64,000 nucleotides of DNA from Actinomycetota bacterium (GTDB lineage: Bacteria > Actinomycetota > Coriobacteriia > Anaerosomatales > Anaerosomataceae): assembly GCA_004348925.1 (NCBI GenBank), contig RCMX01000002.1, forward strand, positions 258,909-322,908, given 5' to 3'. Of the stretch, positions 24,648-32,735 are shown one piece after another (position 1 is the stretch's first letter; each line of letters begins with the position of its first letter). The notes beneath the pieces were generated by a model. The model searched no databases, was not told the origin of the DNA, and saw nothing but the letters and a program-made list of their open reading frames with translations. A program made the translations under genes and the position numbers.

Positions 24648-25769
24648 TTGAGTTCGATCTCCTTCGGCAGCAGTTCGTCGACAGTAGGCCTGGATATCGG
24701 GACCGATCACGTGCGTGCTGTGCAGCTACGGCCCGCGGGTGCTGGCTTCCTTCTCACGGGCTACGGTGCGGTCGAAGTGCCGATGGGTGCGGTCGTCGAG
24801 GGCGAGATCGTCGATATCGATGCCGTAACCTCCGCTATTCGTGAAGTGTGGCGTCGCTCCGGGGTCCGGGGCAAAGACGTCTGTATCGGCGTTTCCAATC
24901 AGAAGGTCATCGTTCGTCTCATCGACCTTCCCTTCATGGAGCGCGCCGAGCTTGCCGGAGCCATCCAGTATCAGGCCCAAGACTACATTCCGATGGCCAT
25001 CGAGGAATCGATTCTCGACTTTCAGATCATCGGCGACTACATGACTCCGAGCGACGAGCACATGATGGAAGTGCTGCTCGTCGCTGCGCACCGCGACATG
25101 ATTGGTTCCACAGTCGCGGCGGTAGAGGGCGCCGGATTGCGTCTCAGCCAGATCGATGTCTCGTCCTTTGCGATCGTGCGAGCACTCATGGGACCCAATG
25201 GGATGTCCGATCTCGACGAGTCCGGTTTTGCCACGGGGATCATCCACATCTCTTCTGGGATCACCAACATCGCAGTGGTCGAGAAGGGGATTCCGAGGTT
25301 CAATCGCATCTCGTCGCTCGCCGGCAATCAGTTCACGCAGGCAATCGCGAACGTGCTCAACCTCACCTTTGATGAGGCCGAGCAGCTGAAGATCAACGTC
25401 GGGCTTCCGGATATCGATGGCGGGGCCGTTCAGACCCCTCCTGACGTGGATCCTGCGATGGCGCCGATCGTTCAAGACTCGCTAGAACGTGAAGTCAACA
25501 AGTTCATCGCCGAGGTTCGGCGGTCGCTTGACTACTACCTCACTCAGACCTCTCAGGTGCGCACCATCCAGCGGATACTGCTGACGGGAAGTGGTGCACA
25601 GCTCAGGAATCTTCCGAAGTATCTCGAAAAGGGACTTCAGGCGCAGGTCGTGATCGGTGACCCGCTTGCGCGGGTCCAGGTCCCAGCCAATCTCCAGCAA
25701 GCCGTCTTTGCCGACCGTATGGGCAGCGCGACCGCCATCGGACTTGCGATGGGAGGAGTTGAGCTGTGA
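24648..25769 (+). CDS. pilM: Type IV pilus assembly protein PilM (actin-like ATPase)
   Basis: Cytoplasmic actin/FtsA-fold protein (373 aa) that binds the PilN N-terminus. It opens with STVGLDIGTDHVRAVQL (phosphate-1 loop), then has CIGVSNQKVIVRLIDLPFM, the pilM-typical QYQAQDYIPMAIEE, the adenosine loop ILLTGSGAQLRNLPKYLE and a C-terminal GSATAIGLAMGGV. TTG 24648 is preferred over TTG 24633 because the strong SD AAGGAGGA (24636-24643) would otherwise lie inside the coding sequence. Its stop overlaps pilN. Confidence 0.93.
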   Translation: MSSISFGSSSSTVGLDIGTDHVRAVQLRPAGAGFLLTGYGAVEVPMGAVVEGEIVDIDAVTSAIREVWRRSGVRGKDVCIGVSNQKVIVRLIDLPFMERAELAGAIQYQAQDYIPMAIEESILDFQIIGDYMTPSDEHMMEVLLVAAHRDMIGSTVAAVEGAGLRLSQIDVSSFAIVRALMGPNGMSDLDESGFATGIIHISSGITNIAVVEKGIPRFNRISSLAGNQFTQAIANVLNLTFDEAEQLKINVGLPDIDGGAVQTPPDVDPAMAPIVQDSLEREVNKFIAEVRRSLDYYLTQTSQVRTIQRILLTGSGAQLRNLPKYLEKGLQAQVVIGDPLARVQVPANLQQAVFADRMGSATAIGLAMGGVEL

Positions 25770-26365
25770 TGCGCATCAACCTGCTTCCTCCCGAGATTCT
25801 TGAGAAGCGAAAAGGCGAGAAGCGACTGGTGTACGTGGCGGTTGTTGCGGTTATCGTCGTCATCGTTCTGGCGGGCGTGTACGGTCTTGCGTACATGCAG
25901 ACAAGCGCCAAGAAGACGCAAGTCGCTGCCCGGGAGCAGGAGCTGGCGACCACGCAGACGCGCGCGAACGAGCTGGCGGTGTTCGAGGAGAAATCGCTTG
26001 AACTCGAGCGACGTAAGGCCGTCGCCGACACCGCGCTCGCAGGTCGCTTCAACTGGTCGCGTCTGTATGACGAGATCTCACTCGTCATGCCCACTGACCT
26101 CTGGGCCACCGTTCTCAACACAGATGAGAACACGGGACTGACGCTTGATGGCTACGCACTTGACAGCGCTTCGGACACACCGGATCTGGGCCACAAGTCG
26201 ATCGCGAAGCTGCTCGTTCGGCTGGCCGATCTCGATCAGCTGTACGATGTCTGGCTGACGAACGCGGCAAAGACCGAGTTGAACGAGCGCGGCGTCATCC
26301 AGTTCAGTGTCACCGCTGGCGTCAGCGAGTCTACGGTCGCGTCTTCGGGCGCCGGGAATCAGTAA
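25766..26365 (+). CDS. pilN: Type IV pilus alignment protein PilN
   Basis: 199-200 residue bitopic protein. The first residues RINLLPPEILEKRKGEK are the conserved PilM-binding motif (INLLP). One membrane helix follows (about 22-44), then a coiled coil rich in Ala/Glu/Gln and a small ferredoxin-like domain (WATVLNTDENTGLTLDGYAL). GTG 25766 or ATG 25769 starts; GGGAGGAG upstream serves both. It links cytoplasmic PilM to extracytoplasmic PilO. Confidence 0.9.
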   Translation: MMRINLLPPEILEKRKGEKRLVYVAVVAVIVVIVLAGVYGLAYMQTSAKKTQVAAREQELATTQTRANELAVFEEKSLELERRKAVADTALAGRFNWSRLYDEISLVMPTDLWATVLNTDENTGLTLDGYALDSASDTPDLGHKSIAKLLVRLADLDQLYDVWLTNAAKTELNERGVIQFSVTAGVSESTVASSGAGNQ

Positions 26366-26380
26366 GGACGGGGTGACAGT

Positions 26381-27019
26381 ATGAACCGACTATCAGCCCA
26401 GACTCAGATGATTCTCGCTGCGGTACTCATAGCGCTTATTGTCGTCGGCGCGCTCTTCTTGGGGGTTCTGCCTGAATTCGACAGAGCGAAGCAGCTTGAC
26501 ACCCAGATTCAGGACCTGGATGGTCAGATCAACACAGCCAAGCTCCTGGTCAGCCGCAGGCAGAGTGCAAAGGCACAGGCGGCTCAGACCGAGGTCGACC
26601 TGATCAAGATCGCCAACCAGGTTCCCGAGTCTCCGGAGTTGCCCTCGCTGATCATCAATCTGCAAGACACCGCGAACGCTGCTGGACTGGATTTCGTGCA
26701 GATCGCGCCAGCGGTTCCCACCGCGGTGGTCGACCAGGGCGGACAGCCTGCTGGCTACACATCGATCGCGATCGAGGTGAAGGTCGAGGGCCAGTGGGCC
26801 GACATGATCGACTACATCAGCAGGCTCAGCAAGTACACGCGCGGGGTTCGGGTCAAGACCGCAGCGTTCTCTAGCGTCGCTGGCACGGACGCGAAGGACC
26901 GCTACGTCGAGGGAAGGATCAGCCTCGTGGTCTACACGATGTCTGTCATCAATGTGAATGCCCCTGCCGTTCCGTCTGCGCCGGTCACGCCGCCCGCGGA
27001 CGCACAGCCTTCGCAGTAG
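26381..27019 (+). CDS. pilO: Type IV pilus alignment protein PilO
   Basis: 212-residue bitopic protein with a TM near residues 8-30 (QMILAAVLIALIVVGALFLG), a coiled coil (AKQLDTQIQDLDGQINTAKL) and a PilO/GspM ferredoxin-like domain (LPSLIINLQDTANAAGLDFV, IAIEVKVEGQWADMIDYI). It forms heterodimers with PilN in other systems. The gene lies 15 nt after pilN in the expected order. Confidence 0.9.
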   Translation: MNRLSAQTQMILAAVLIALIVVGALFLGVLPEFDRAKQLDTQIQDLDGQINTAKLLVSRRQSAKAQAAQTEVDLIKIANQVPESPELPSLIINLQDTANAAGLDFVQIAPAVPTAVVDQGGQPAGYTSIAIEVKVEGQWADMIDYISRLSKYTRGVRVKTAAFSSVAGTDAKDRYVEGRISLVVYTMSVINVNAPAVPSAPVTPPADAQPSQ

Positions 27020-27038
27020 TTCGACGGAAGGGAATACC

Positions 27039-27653
27039 GTGCCCGACGAGTTCGCAGTTCCCGAGACCGGACAACCGGTTGCGGCCGTGCCTGTTGAGGC
27101 GGCAGCACCAGCGAAGAAGACCAGCAAGGGTCTGCTGATAGCGCTCGGTGCGCTGGCGATCCTTGTCGTCATCGGCGCTGTCGCTGCGGTGCTTGTGCTG
27201 TTCGTGTTCCAGACATCGACTGACAACAGCGTTGAGGTCCGTGTGCCGGAGGGACAGACGGCACAGGCGGGTACCTCGGCAACGACCACCGAGACCGCAG
27301 AAGCGGGATCGCCCGCTGCGGCTGTTTCCAATTCGGAGGTCTTCACGTTCCGTGATATCTTCGCACCGCTGGTTGGCGCTACCTCCACGGAGACTTCCGC
27401 CACCGAGACGACCACCGATACGGTCGTTCCGGGCGACTATGCGGCAGATACCCTGTACCTCATCGCCATCGGTTCCGAGAGCGGCGTGCCGTCTGCGAGC
27501 ATGATTTGGAACTCGCAGACCTACACGCTGAACGAAGGCGACACGATTCCGAACACTCCCTGGAAGGTCTTCGACATCCGTACGAGCGATGTCATCATGC
27601 TCTACGGCGACCAGCAGGTCGTTCTGTCGGTCGGGCAGGGCATATCCAAGTAG
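27039..27653 (+). CDS. PilP-like bitopic pilus assembly protein
   Basis: 204 residues, GTG start with GGAAGGGA upstream. A Pro/Ala-rich cytoplasmic N-terminus, one TM at about 31-56 (LLIALGALAILVVIGAVAAV) and a Thr/Ser/Glu linker precede a compact C-terminal domain. That domain begins FTFRDIFAPLVG and continues LYLIAIGSESG, TLNEGDTIPNTPWKVFDI, MLYGDQQVVLSVGQG. This resembles the PilP/GspC HR domain (the RDPF entry motif plus the small beta domain). PilP normally binds the outer-membrane secretin PilQ; no secretin gene is present and the cell appears monoderm, so the role must differ. Placed where pilP belongs, after pilO. Confidence 0.7.
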   Translation: MPDEFAVPETGQPVAAVPVEAAAPAKKTSKGLLIALGALAILVVIGAVAAVLVLFVFQTSTDNSVEVRVPEGQTAQAGTSATTTETAEAGSPAAAVSNSEVFTFRDIFAPLVGATSTETSATETTTDTVVPGDYAADTLYLIAIGSESGVPSASMIWNSQTYTLNEGDTIPNTPWKVFDIRTSDVIMLYGDQQVVLSVGQGISK

Positions 27654-27694
27654 TGAGTTACCCGGGTGCCCCGCCCGGTACGAGAACTCCGTAG

Positions 27695-27717
27695 AAGCGC
27701 CGCGCAACGCGGCGTTT
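27695..27717 (+). terminator. Rho-independent terminator ending the pilus locus
   Basis: aagcgccgcg, loop caa, cgcggcgttt: a 10-bp stem (one G-U) whose right arm ends in TTT and is followed by cgcgttcc. It separates the PilP-like gene from aroC. A -10-like TAGAAT at 27729-27734 may start the aro transcript, but I see no good -35. Confidence 0.65.
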
Positions 27718-27762
27718 CGCGTTCCTGGTAGAATTCTCAGCAGTCGACCGAGAGGCCGCGCG

Positions 27763-28914
27763 ATGCGCTACACAACCGCTGGTGAGTCTCATGGACGTGC
27801 CCTCGTCACTATCGTGACGGACGTTCCCGCGGGCATTCCCCTCAACGCCGCCGACATCGACAGCGACCTCGCGCGACGTCAGCGCGGCTACGGTCGCGGC
27901 GGACGCATGGAAATCGAGACCGATAAGGCCACGGTGCTCTCCGGCATCCGGTTCGGGCGAACGCTGGGGACGCCGATCGCGCTCACCATCGGAAATCGGG
28001 ATTGGGACAACTGGACCGACGTGATGTCGACATGGGGCGAGCCGGTGGAATCCGCGCGCGTGACTGCTCCACGTCCGGGCCACGCCGACCTGGCCGGCAT
28101 GTTGAAGATCGGGTCAAGGGACGCGAGGGACATCCTCGAGCGCGCGAGCGCGCGTGAGACGGCCGCGCGTGTCGCGGCAGGCGCCATCGGCCGAGCGCTG
28201 TTGCGAGAGATGGGGGTCTCGGTCAGTTCATACGTCGTCCGCATCGGAGATGCCGTGCTCGCCGACGAGATCGACCCGCGCTCGATGGACGCGTCGCATA
28301 TCGAGACGAGCGACGTTCGCTGCCCCGACGAAGCGGCTGCCGCTCGGATGCGTGCTGCCATCGACGCGGCGCGGACGGCGGGGGAGAGCCTGGGGGGAGT
28401 ATTCGTCGTGACCGCTACCGGCTTGGTCCCGGGTCTCGGCGGGTACGCTCAGGCGGACCAGCGACTCGATGCCAGACTTGGTGCGGCAGTGCTGTCGATA
28501 CCCGCGATCAAAGGCGTGGAATTCGGGGATGGGTTCGAGCTTGCTGGTCGACCCGGCTCTCTCGCGCACGATGCGATCAGGTACGAGTCGGGGAGCGGCT
28601 TCGTGCGCGACACGAATCGTGCGGGCGGCCTCGAAGGCGGCATGACGAACGGCGAGCCGCTCGTCATCCGCGGAGCCATGAAGCCGATCCCGACCCTCAT
28701 GACGCCGCTCGCGAGCGTCGACATCGACACGCTTGCCTCGGTGGACGCATCCAGAGAGCGCTCTGACGTGTGCGCCGTTCCCGCTGCAGCGGTCGTCGCC
28801 GAGGCCGAGGTGGCGCTTGTGCTTGCGACCACATACGCCGAGAAGTTCGGCGGGGATTCCGTCGCGGACATGCGCGGCGCTCTCGACGCTTACCTGGCGA
28901 GGATCGCCCGGTGA
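27763..28914 (+). CDS. aroC: Chorismate synthase
   Basis: Converts 5-enolpyruvylshikimate-3-phosphate to chorismate using reduced FMN (383 aa). Recognised from MRYTTAGESHGRALVTIV at the N-terminus, RRQRGYGRGGRMEIETD, the TPRPGHADL-like APRPGHADLAGMLK, and SARETAARVAAGAIGR. ATG 27763 matches the family N-terminus exactly; upstream in-frame codons overlap the terminator region. The stop overlaps the next GTG (GTGA). Confidence 0.97.
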   Translation: MRYTTAGESHGRALVTIVTDVPAGIPLNAADIDSDLARRQRGYGRGGRMEIETDKATVLSGIRFGRTLGTPIALTIGNRDWDNWTDVMSTWGEPVESARVTAPRPGHADLAGMLKIGSRDARDILERASARETAARVAAGAIGRALLREMGVSVSSYVVRIGDAVLADEIDPRSMDASHIETSDVRCPDEAAAARMRAAIDAARTAGESLGGVFVVTATGLVPGLGGYAQADQRLDARLGAAVLSIPAIKGVEFGDGFELAGRPGSLAHDAIRYESGSGFVRDTNRAGGLEGGMTNGEPLVIRGAMKPIPTLMTPLASVDIDTLASVDASRERSDVCAVPAAAVVAEAEVALVLATTYAEKFGGDSVADMRGALDAYLARIAR

Positions 28915-30509
28915 AGCATGTCATGCTGATAGGCTTCATGGGCGCCGGCAAGTCACGGGTGGGCGCACTTCTCGCGGACAGGCTTGGGATCCCGTTCCTG
29001 GACCTCGATCGGCTGGTGGAGCAGCGCGAGGGCCGCGCGATCCCGGCGATCTTCGAGCGCAGCGGGGAGGCCGCGTTTCGAGATGCAGAGCATGCAGCCC
29101 TCCGGTCACTTGAATCGCTTGAGCCCGCGGTTGTCGCCTGCGGTGGTGGTGTCATCCTGAGCGATGAGAATCGGTCACTGCTCTCTCGTCTCGGCCAGGT
29201 CGTGTATCTATCGGTCACTGCCGAGGAGGCACTTGCCAGGATCGGCGACACCAGCGGCCGGCCTCTCCTGTCAGGCGATGCAGCCTCGATGGCACCCCGG
29301 ATCCTGGGAGCGCGTTTGGCGCTCTATCGCGCGGCTGCCGATTTCATCGTCGACACCAGCGGTCGCGCGCCTGCAGAAGTCATGGAAGAGGTGCTCGGAC
29401 TGATACAGGCATCCGCCGAGCGGAGCCTCGTTCACGTGAGCGCCGGCGCCGGGTACGACGTGATGGTCGGCTCCGGCACGATCGCAGCAGTCGGTGAGAC
29501 GGTCACGGCGACGACTAGGGCGCGGCGAGCCGTGATCATCAGCGACACGAACGTGGCGCCTCTGTACACAGCTGCCGTCACGGCCTCGCTCGCCGCTGCC
29601 GGAGTCGAGTCGGAGATCATCGTCTTCGAGGCGGGTGAGACATCCAAGAATTGGGAGACCGCGGGCATGCTGGTCTCGCATATGGCGAATCGTCGTCTCG
29701 GACGCGATGGTGCGGTCGTCGCCCTCGGCGGCGGCGTTGTAGGCGACTTAGCGGGATTCGCTGCGGCCGTCTATGTCCGGGGCATCCCCGTGGTTCAGGT
29801 CCCCACGACACTGCTCGCGCAGGTCGATAGTTCGCTTGGGGGCAAGACAGGTGTGGATTTGCCGGCCGGCAAGAATCTCGCCGGCGCATTCTGGCAGCCG
29901 AGCGCGGTCATCTCGGACATCTCGGTGCTCGCAACGTTGCCCGATGCTGAGTGGGCAAGCGGACTGGTCGAGGTCGCGAAGAGCGCTTTGCTGGCTGGCG
30001 AAGCAGAGACACAGGCGTTGGAGAGAGACGCGCATCACCTGCGCTTTCGCGATCATGTGGCCGTTCGGCATGCGGTTCTTATGGCCGCAGGCTTCAAAGC
30101 GCGCGTCGTGAGCGACGATGAGCGGGAGTCCGGCAGTCGTGAGTGCCTCAACTTGGGGCATACCTTCGGGCATGCGCTTGAGCGTGTCGTCGGCTACGGA
30201 ACGATCTCGCACGGCGTCGCAGTGGCTATCGGGATGCGATTCGCGGCTCGGCTTGCCGAGGAGCTCGTGGGTGCGGAGCCGCGGCTCACACAGCGCATCG
30301 ACACGCTGCTTGATATGATCGGCGCCACGGACGCCATGCCGACAGGAATCGTCCCGGAACGGATCATCGAGGCGATGCTCGGCGACAAGAAGGCACGCGG
30401 TGGCGTTGTCAGGTTCGTTCTCTTGCGCGACCCTGGTGACTGGGTGATCGTGCCGGTGGAGGCCGCGGTGCTAGAGCGCCACGTGGAATCTGTGCTCGAA
30501 CGTGACTAG
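28911..30509 (+). CDS. aroKB: Fused shikimate kinase / 3-dehydroquinate synthase
   Basis: Single 532-residue polypeptide. Residues 1 to about 168 are AroK: P-loop GFMGAGKS (8-15), shikimate-binding AIPAIFERSGEAAFRDAE, and CGGGV. From about residue 173 the chain is AroB (VHVSAGAGYDVMVGSG), with NAD-binding GGGVVGDLAGFAAAVYVRG, QVDSSLGGKTGVDLP and the metal-binding LNLGHTFGHALE. No stop or frameshift separates the halves, so this is a true gene fusion covering steps 2 and 5 of the shikimate pathway. Fused AroK-AroB proteins are known, for example in Thermotoga. GTG start coupled to aroC. Confidence 0.95.
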   Translation: MKHVMLIGFMGAGKSRVGALLADRLGIPFLDLDRLVEQREGRAIPAIFERSGEAAFRDAEHAALRSLESLEPAVVACGGGVILSDENRSLLSRLGQVVYLSVTAEEALARIGDTSGRPLLSGDAASMAPRILGARLALYRAAADFIVDTSGRAPAEVMEEVLGLIQASAERSLVHVSAGAGYDVMVGSGTIAAVGETVTATTRARRAVIISDTNVAPLYTAAVTASLAAAGVESEIIVFEAGETSKNWETAGMLVSHMANRRLGRDGAVVALGGGVVGDLAGFAAAVYVRGIPVVQVPTTLLAQVDSSLGGKTGVDLPAGKNLAGAFWQPSAVISDISVLATLPDAEWASGLVEVAKSALLAGEAETQALERDAHHLRFRDHVAVRHAVLMAAGFKARVVSDDERESGSRECLNLGHTFGHALERVVGYGTISHGVAVAIGMRFAARLAEELVGAEPRLTQRIDTLLDMIGATDAMPTGIVPERIIEAMLGDKKARGGVVRFVLLRDPGDWVIVPVEAAVLERHVESVLERD

Positions 30510-30524
30510 TCGGGGGTGTTCGGT

Positions 30525-30977
30525 ATGCTGCGGATCCTGATAGTGAGTGGACCGAATCTGAATCTTCTCGGACGACGCGAGACCGATGTGTACGGTGCGA
30601 AGACGCTGGAGCAGATCGAGGCCGGGCTCATGTCGCTGGCCGATGAATTGGGTGCGGAAACCGTCTTCTATCAGTCGAACCACGAGGGAGCCATCATCGA
30701 CCGGTTGCACCAGGCGCTCGACGACGTGGACGGGATCGTGATCAACCCCGGTGCGCTTACCCACTACTCGTTCGCGCTGCGCGACGCTATCGCGGCGATT
30801 GCGATGCCCGTCGTCGAGGTCCACATGAGCAACATCCATGGACGTGAGTCGTTTCGCCAGCAGAGCGTGACGGCGGCCGTCTGCATCGGTCAGATCGCAG
30901 GATTCGGGGAGACGTCGTATGCGCTGGGTCTACGAGCGGTCGTCGACGTGATCAGGGCAGGTGCTGATGAACGCTGA
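30525..30977 (+). CDS. aroQ: Type II 3-dehydroquinate dehydratase
   Basis: Dodecameric-type enzyme of 150 residues for step 3 of the shikimate pathway. It carries all family blocks: [47 protein letters not shown] and [17 protein letters not shown] 30525 is preferred because a GGGGGTG element lies 7 nt upstream; GTG 30516 is possible. It completes, with aroE, aroC and aroKB in this window, all steps except AroA and the DAHP synthase. Confidence 0.95.
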   Translation: MLRILIVSGPNLNLLGRRETDVYGAKTLEQIEAGLMSLADELGAETVFYQSNHEGAIIDRLHQALDDVDGIVINPGALTHYSFALRDAIAAIAMPVVEVHMSNIHGRESFRQQSVTAAVCIGQIAGFGETSYALGLRAVVDVIRAGADER

Positions 30978-32055
30978 GCCGAGACTTGCAGCGCTGAGAC
31001 GACGTCTGGCGCAAGATGGCGTGCAGGCGATCCTGCTCACCGGCGTGTCGAACATGCGCTACGTGACGGGTTTTGATGGCGTGTTCGATCCGATGATCAA
31101 TGCCGCATGTCTGGTCACGCCCGAGATCGCTCGCTTCTACACCGATCACCGATACAGCGCGGCCGCTCTGGAGGCTGCGGTGGGCACCCCGTGGTCGGTG
31201 CGGGTCCCTGATGACTCGCTCTACATCGAGGCGTGCGCCGAATTGCATGACGACGGAGTGACCGGGCTGGCCCTTGAATCCTCCGTTCCATACGGACGCT
31301 TCAAGTTCATCTCCGAGCAGTTCACGGGCAGTGTCCGGGTGGTTGAGCACCTGGTCGAAGAGATCAGGCAGATCAAGGAATCGCATGAGCTCGAACGGAT
31401 CGAGGCCGCAGCCCGTCTGACGGACAGGGCGTTCGATCATGTGCTGGGGTTGGTCGGTCCGGGAATGACCGAGCGCGAGATCGCGCTTGAACTCGAGTTC
31501 TTCATGCGACGCAATGGCTCCGACGACATCGCGTTCGATCCCATCGTGGCCAGCGGTCCCAATTCCGCCAAGCCGCACGCGGGCGTGAGCGATCGCGTCA
31601 TCGGCGATGGGGAGTTCCTCAAGTTGGACTTCGGCGCTCGAATCGCGGGCTACTGTTCGGATATGACGCGGACGATCGTCATCGGCAAGGCGACCGATAG
31701 GCACCGGGAGGTGTATGCGGCAGTGCTCGAAGCGAACCAGGCGGGAATCGCCGCCGTGAAGGCGGGCATCCCCGGGAAGGACCTGGATGCGGTAGCACGC
31801 GCTGTGTTGGAATCCAAGGGTTTCGGCGAGTTCTTCACTCACGGACTCGGTCACGGGGTGGGACTCGATATCCACGAGCTGCCCACCGTGGGCAAGCGAA
31901 GCCACGATGCGCTCCGCAACGGTTCGGTCATCACGGTCGAACCCGGCGTCTACATGCCCGGCTTCGGCGGTGTTAGAATCGAGGACCTGGTAGCGGTCGA
32001 GGAGACAGGCGGACGTGTGCTCTCATCCTCTCCTCGTGAACTGATCGAGATCTAG
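30967..32055 (+). CDS. pepP: Xaa-Pro aminopeptidase (M24 family)
   Basis: Cytoplasmic metallopeptidase of 362 residues with a creatinase-like N-terminal domain ([23 protein letters not shown]) and an M24 pita-bread C-terminal domain. Metal ligands are visible in [43 protein letters not shown] and GVRIEDLV. Location directly before efp is a classic arrangement. ATG 30967 (or GTG 30961) overlaps the aroQ end. Confidence 0.93.
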   Translation: MNAEPRLAALRRRLAQDGVQAILLTGVSNMRYVTGFDGVFDPMINAACLVTPEIARFYTDHRYSAAALEAAVGTPWSVRVPDDSLYIEACAELHDDGVTGLALESSVPYGRFKFISEQFTGSVRVVEHLVEEIRQIKESHELERIEAAARLTDRAFDHVLGLVGPGMTEREIALELEFFMRRNGSDDIAFDPIVASGPNSAKPHAGVSDRVIGDGEFLKLDFGARIAGYCSDMTRTIVIGKATDRHREVYAAVLEANQAGIAAVKAGIPGKDLDAVARAVLESKGFGEFFTHGLGHGVGLDIHELPTVGKRSHDALRNGSVITVEPGVYMPGFGGVRIEDLVAVEETGGRVLSSSPRELIEI

Positions 32056-32069
32056 GAAGGGTTCATCCT

Positions 32070-32630
32070 ATGGCAGTCACCACCAGCAACTTCAAGAACG
32101 GCATGTGCATCATGTACGACGGCAAGATGTGGATCATCGTTGAGTTTCAGCACGTCAAGCCCGGTAAGGGCGGGGCGTTTGTGCGCACGAAGCTCAAAGA
32201 ACTCAAGACCGGGCGAGTCGTGGATATCACGTTCCGTGCGGGCGAGAAGATGGACGATGTCCGGGTGGAGACCAAGCGTATGCAGTACCTGTACAACGAT
32301 GGCTCCGCATTCCACTTCATGGACACGGCCAGCTACGAGCAGATCGAGTTGGATGCCGACTTCGTTGGAGATACGGCGAAGTGGCTGAAGGAGAACGACG
32401 AAGTCGAGCTGATGGTCGCGGACGGCGACTTCATCGGCGTCGAGCCTCCGATGTTCGTCGAGCTTGAGATCACCGAGACGGACCCCGGCTTCAAGGGCGA
32501 CACCGTCCAGGGCGGTACGAAGCCCGCGACGCTTGAAACCGGCGCGGTCGTTCAGGTGCCGATGTTCATCAACGCCGGCGAGCGAGTGAAGATAGACACG
32601 CGAGACGGACGGTATGTAACGCGCGTTTAG
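32070..32630 (+). CDS. efp: Translation elongation factor P
   Basis: 186-residue three-domain factor that relieves ribosome stalling at polyproline. KOW-like N-terminus (TTSNFKNGMCIMYDGK), tip loop PGKGGAF with the normally modified Lys33, and C-terminal OB domains (GDTVQGGTKPATLETGAVV, VKIDTRDGRYVTRV). No modification enzyme lies in the window. Relevant context: the window encodes proteins with long Glu-Pro repeats, though alternating EP is less stalling-prone than PPP. Confidence 0.97.
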   Translation: MAVTTSNFKNGMCIMYDGKMWIIVEFQHVKPGKGGAFVRTKLKELKTGRVVDITFRAGEKMDDVRVETKRMQYLYNDGSAFHFMDTASYEQIELDADFVGDTAKWLKENDEVELMVADGDFIGVEPPMFVELEITETDPGFKGDTVQGGTKPATLETGAVVQVPMFINAGERVKIDTRDGRYVTRV

Positions 32631-32644
32631 TCGCGCTCCGCCCT

Positions 32645-32672
32645 TTGTCGCATATGCGCCCTCCTGTATACT
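32645..32672 (+). promoter_or_regulatory. Sigma-70-type promoter before the carboxylase genes
   Basis: TTGTCG (32645-32650), 16 nt, TATACT (32667-32672). It lies in the 105-nt gap after efp and would give a leader of about 55 nt to the carboxyltransferase start. Confidence 0.6.
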
Positions 32673-32735
32673 ATTGCGACCGCGCGTGCGAACCAGCAGC
32701 GTGCAGCCTAGCCGATTGCTTCAGGGATGGTGTAG

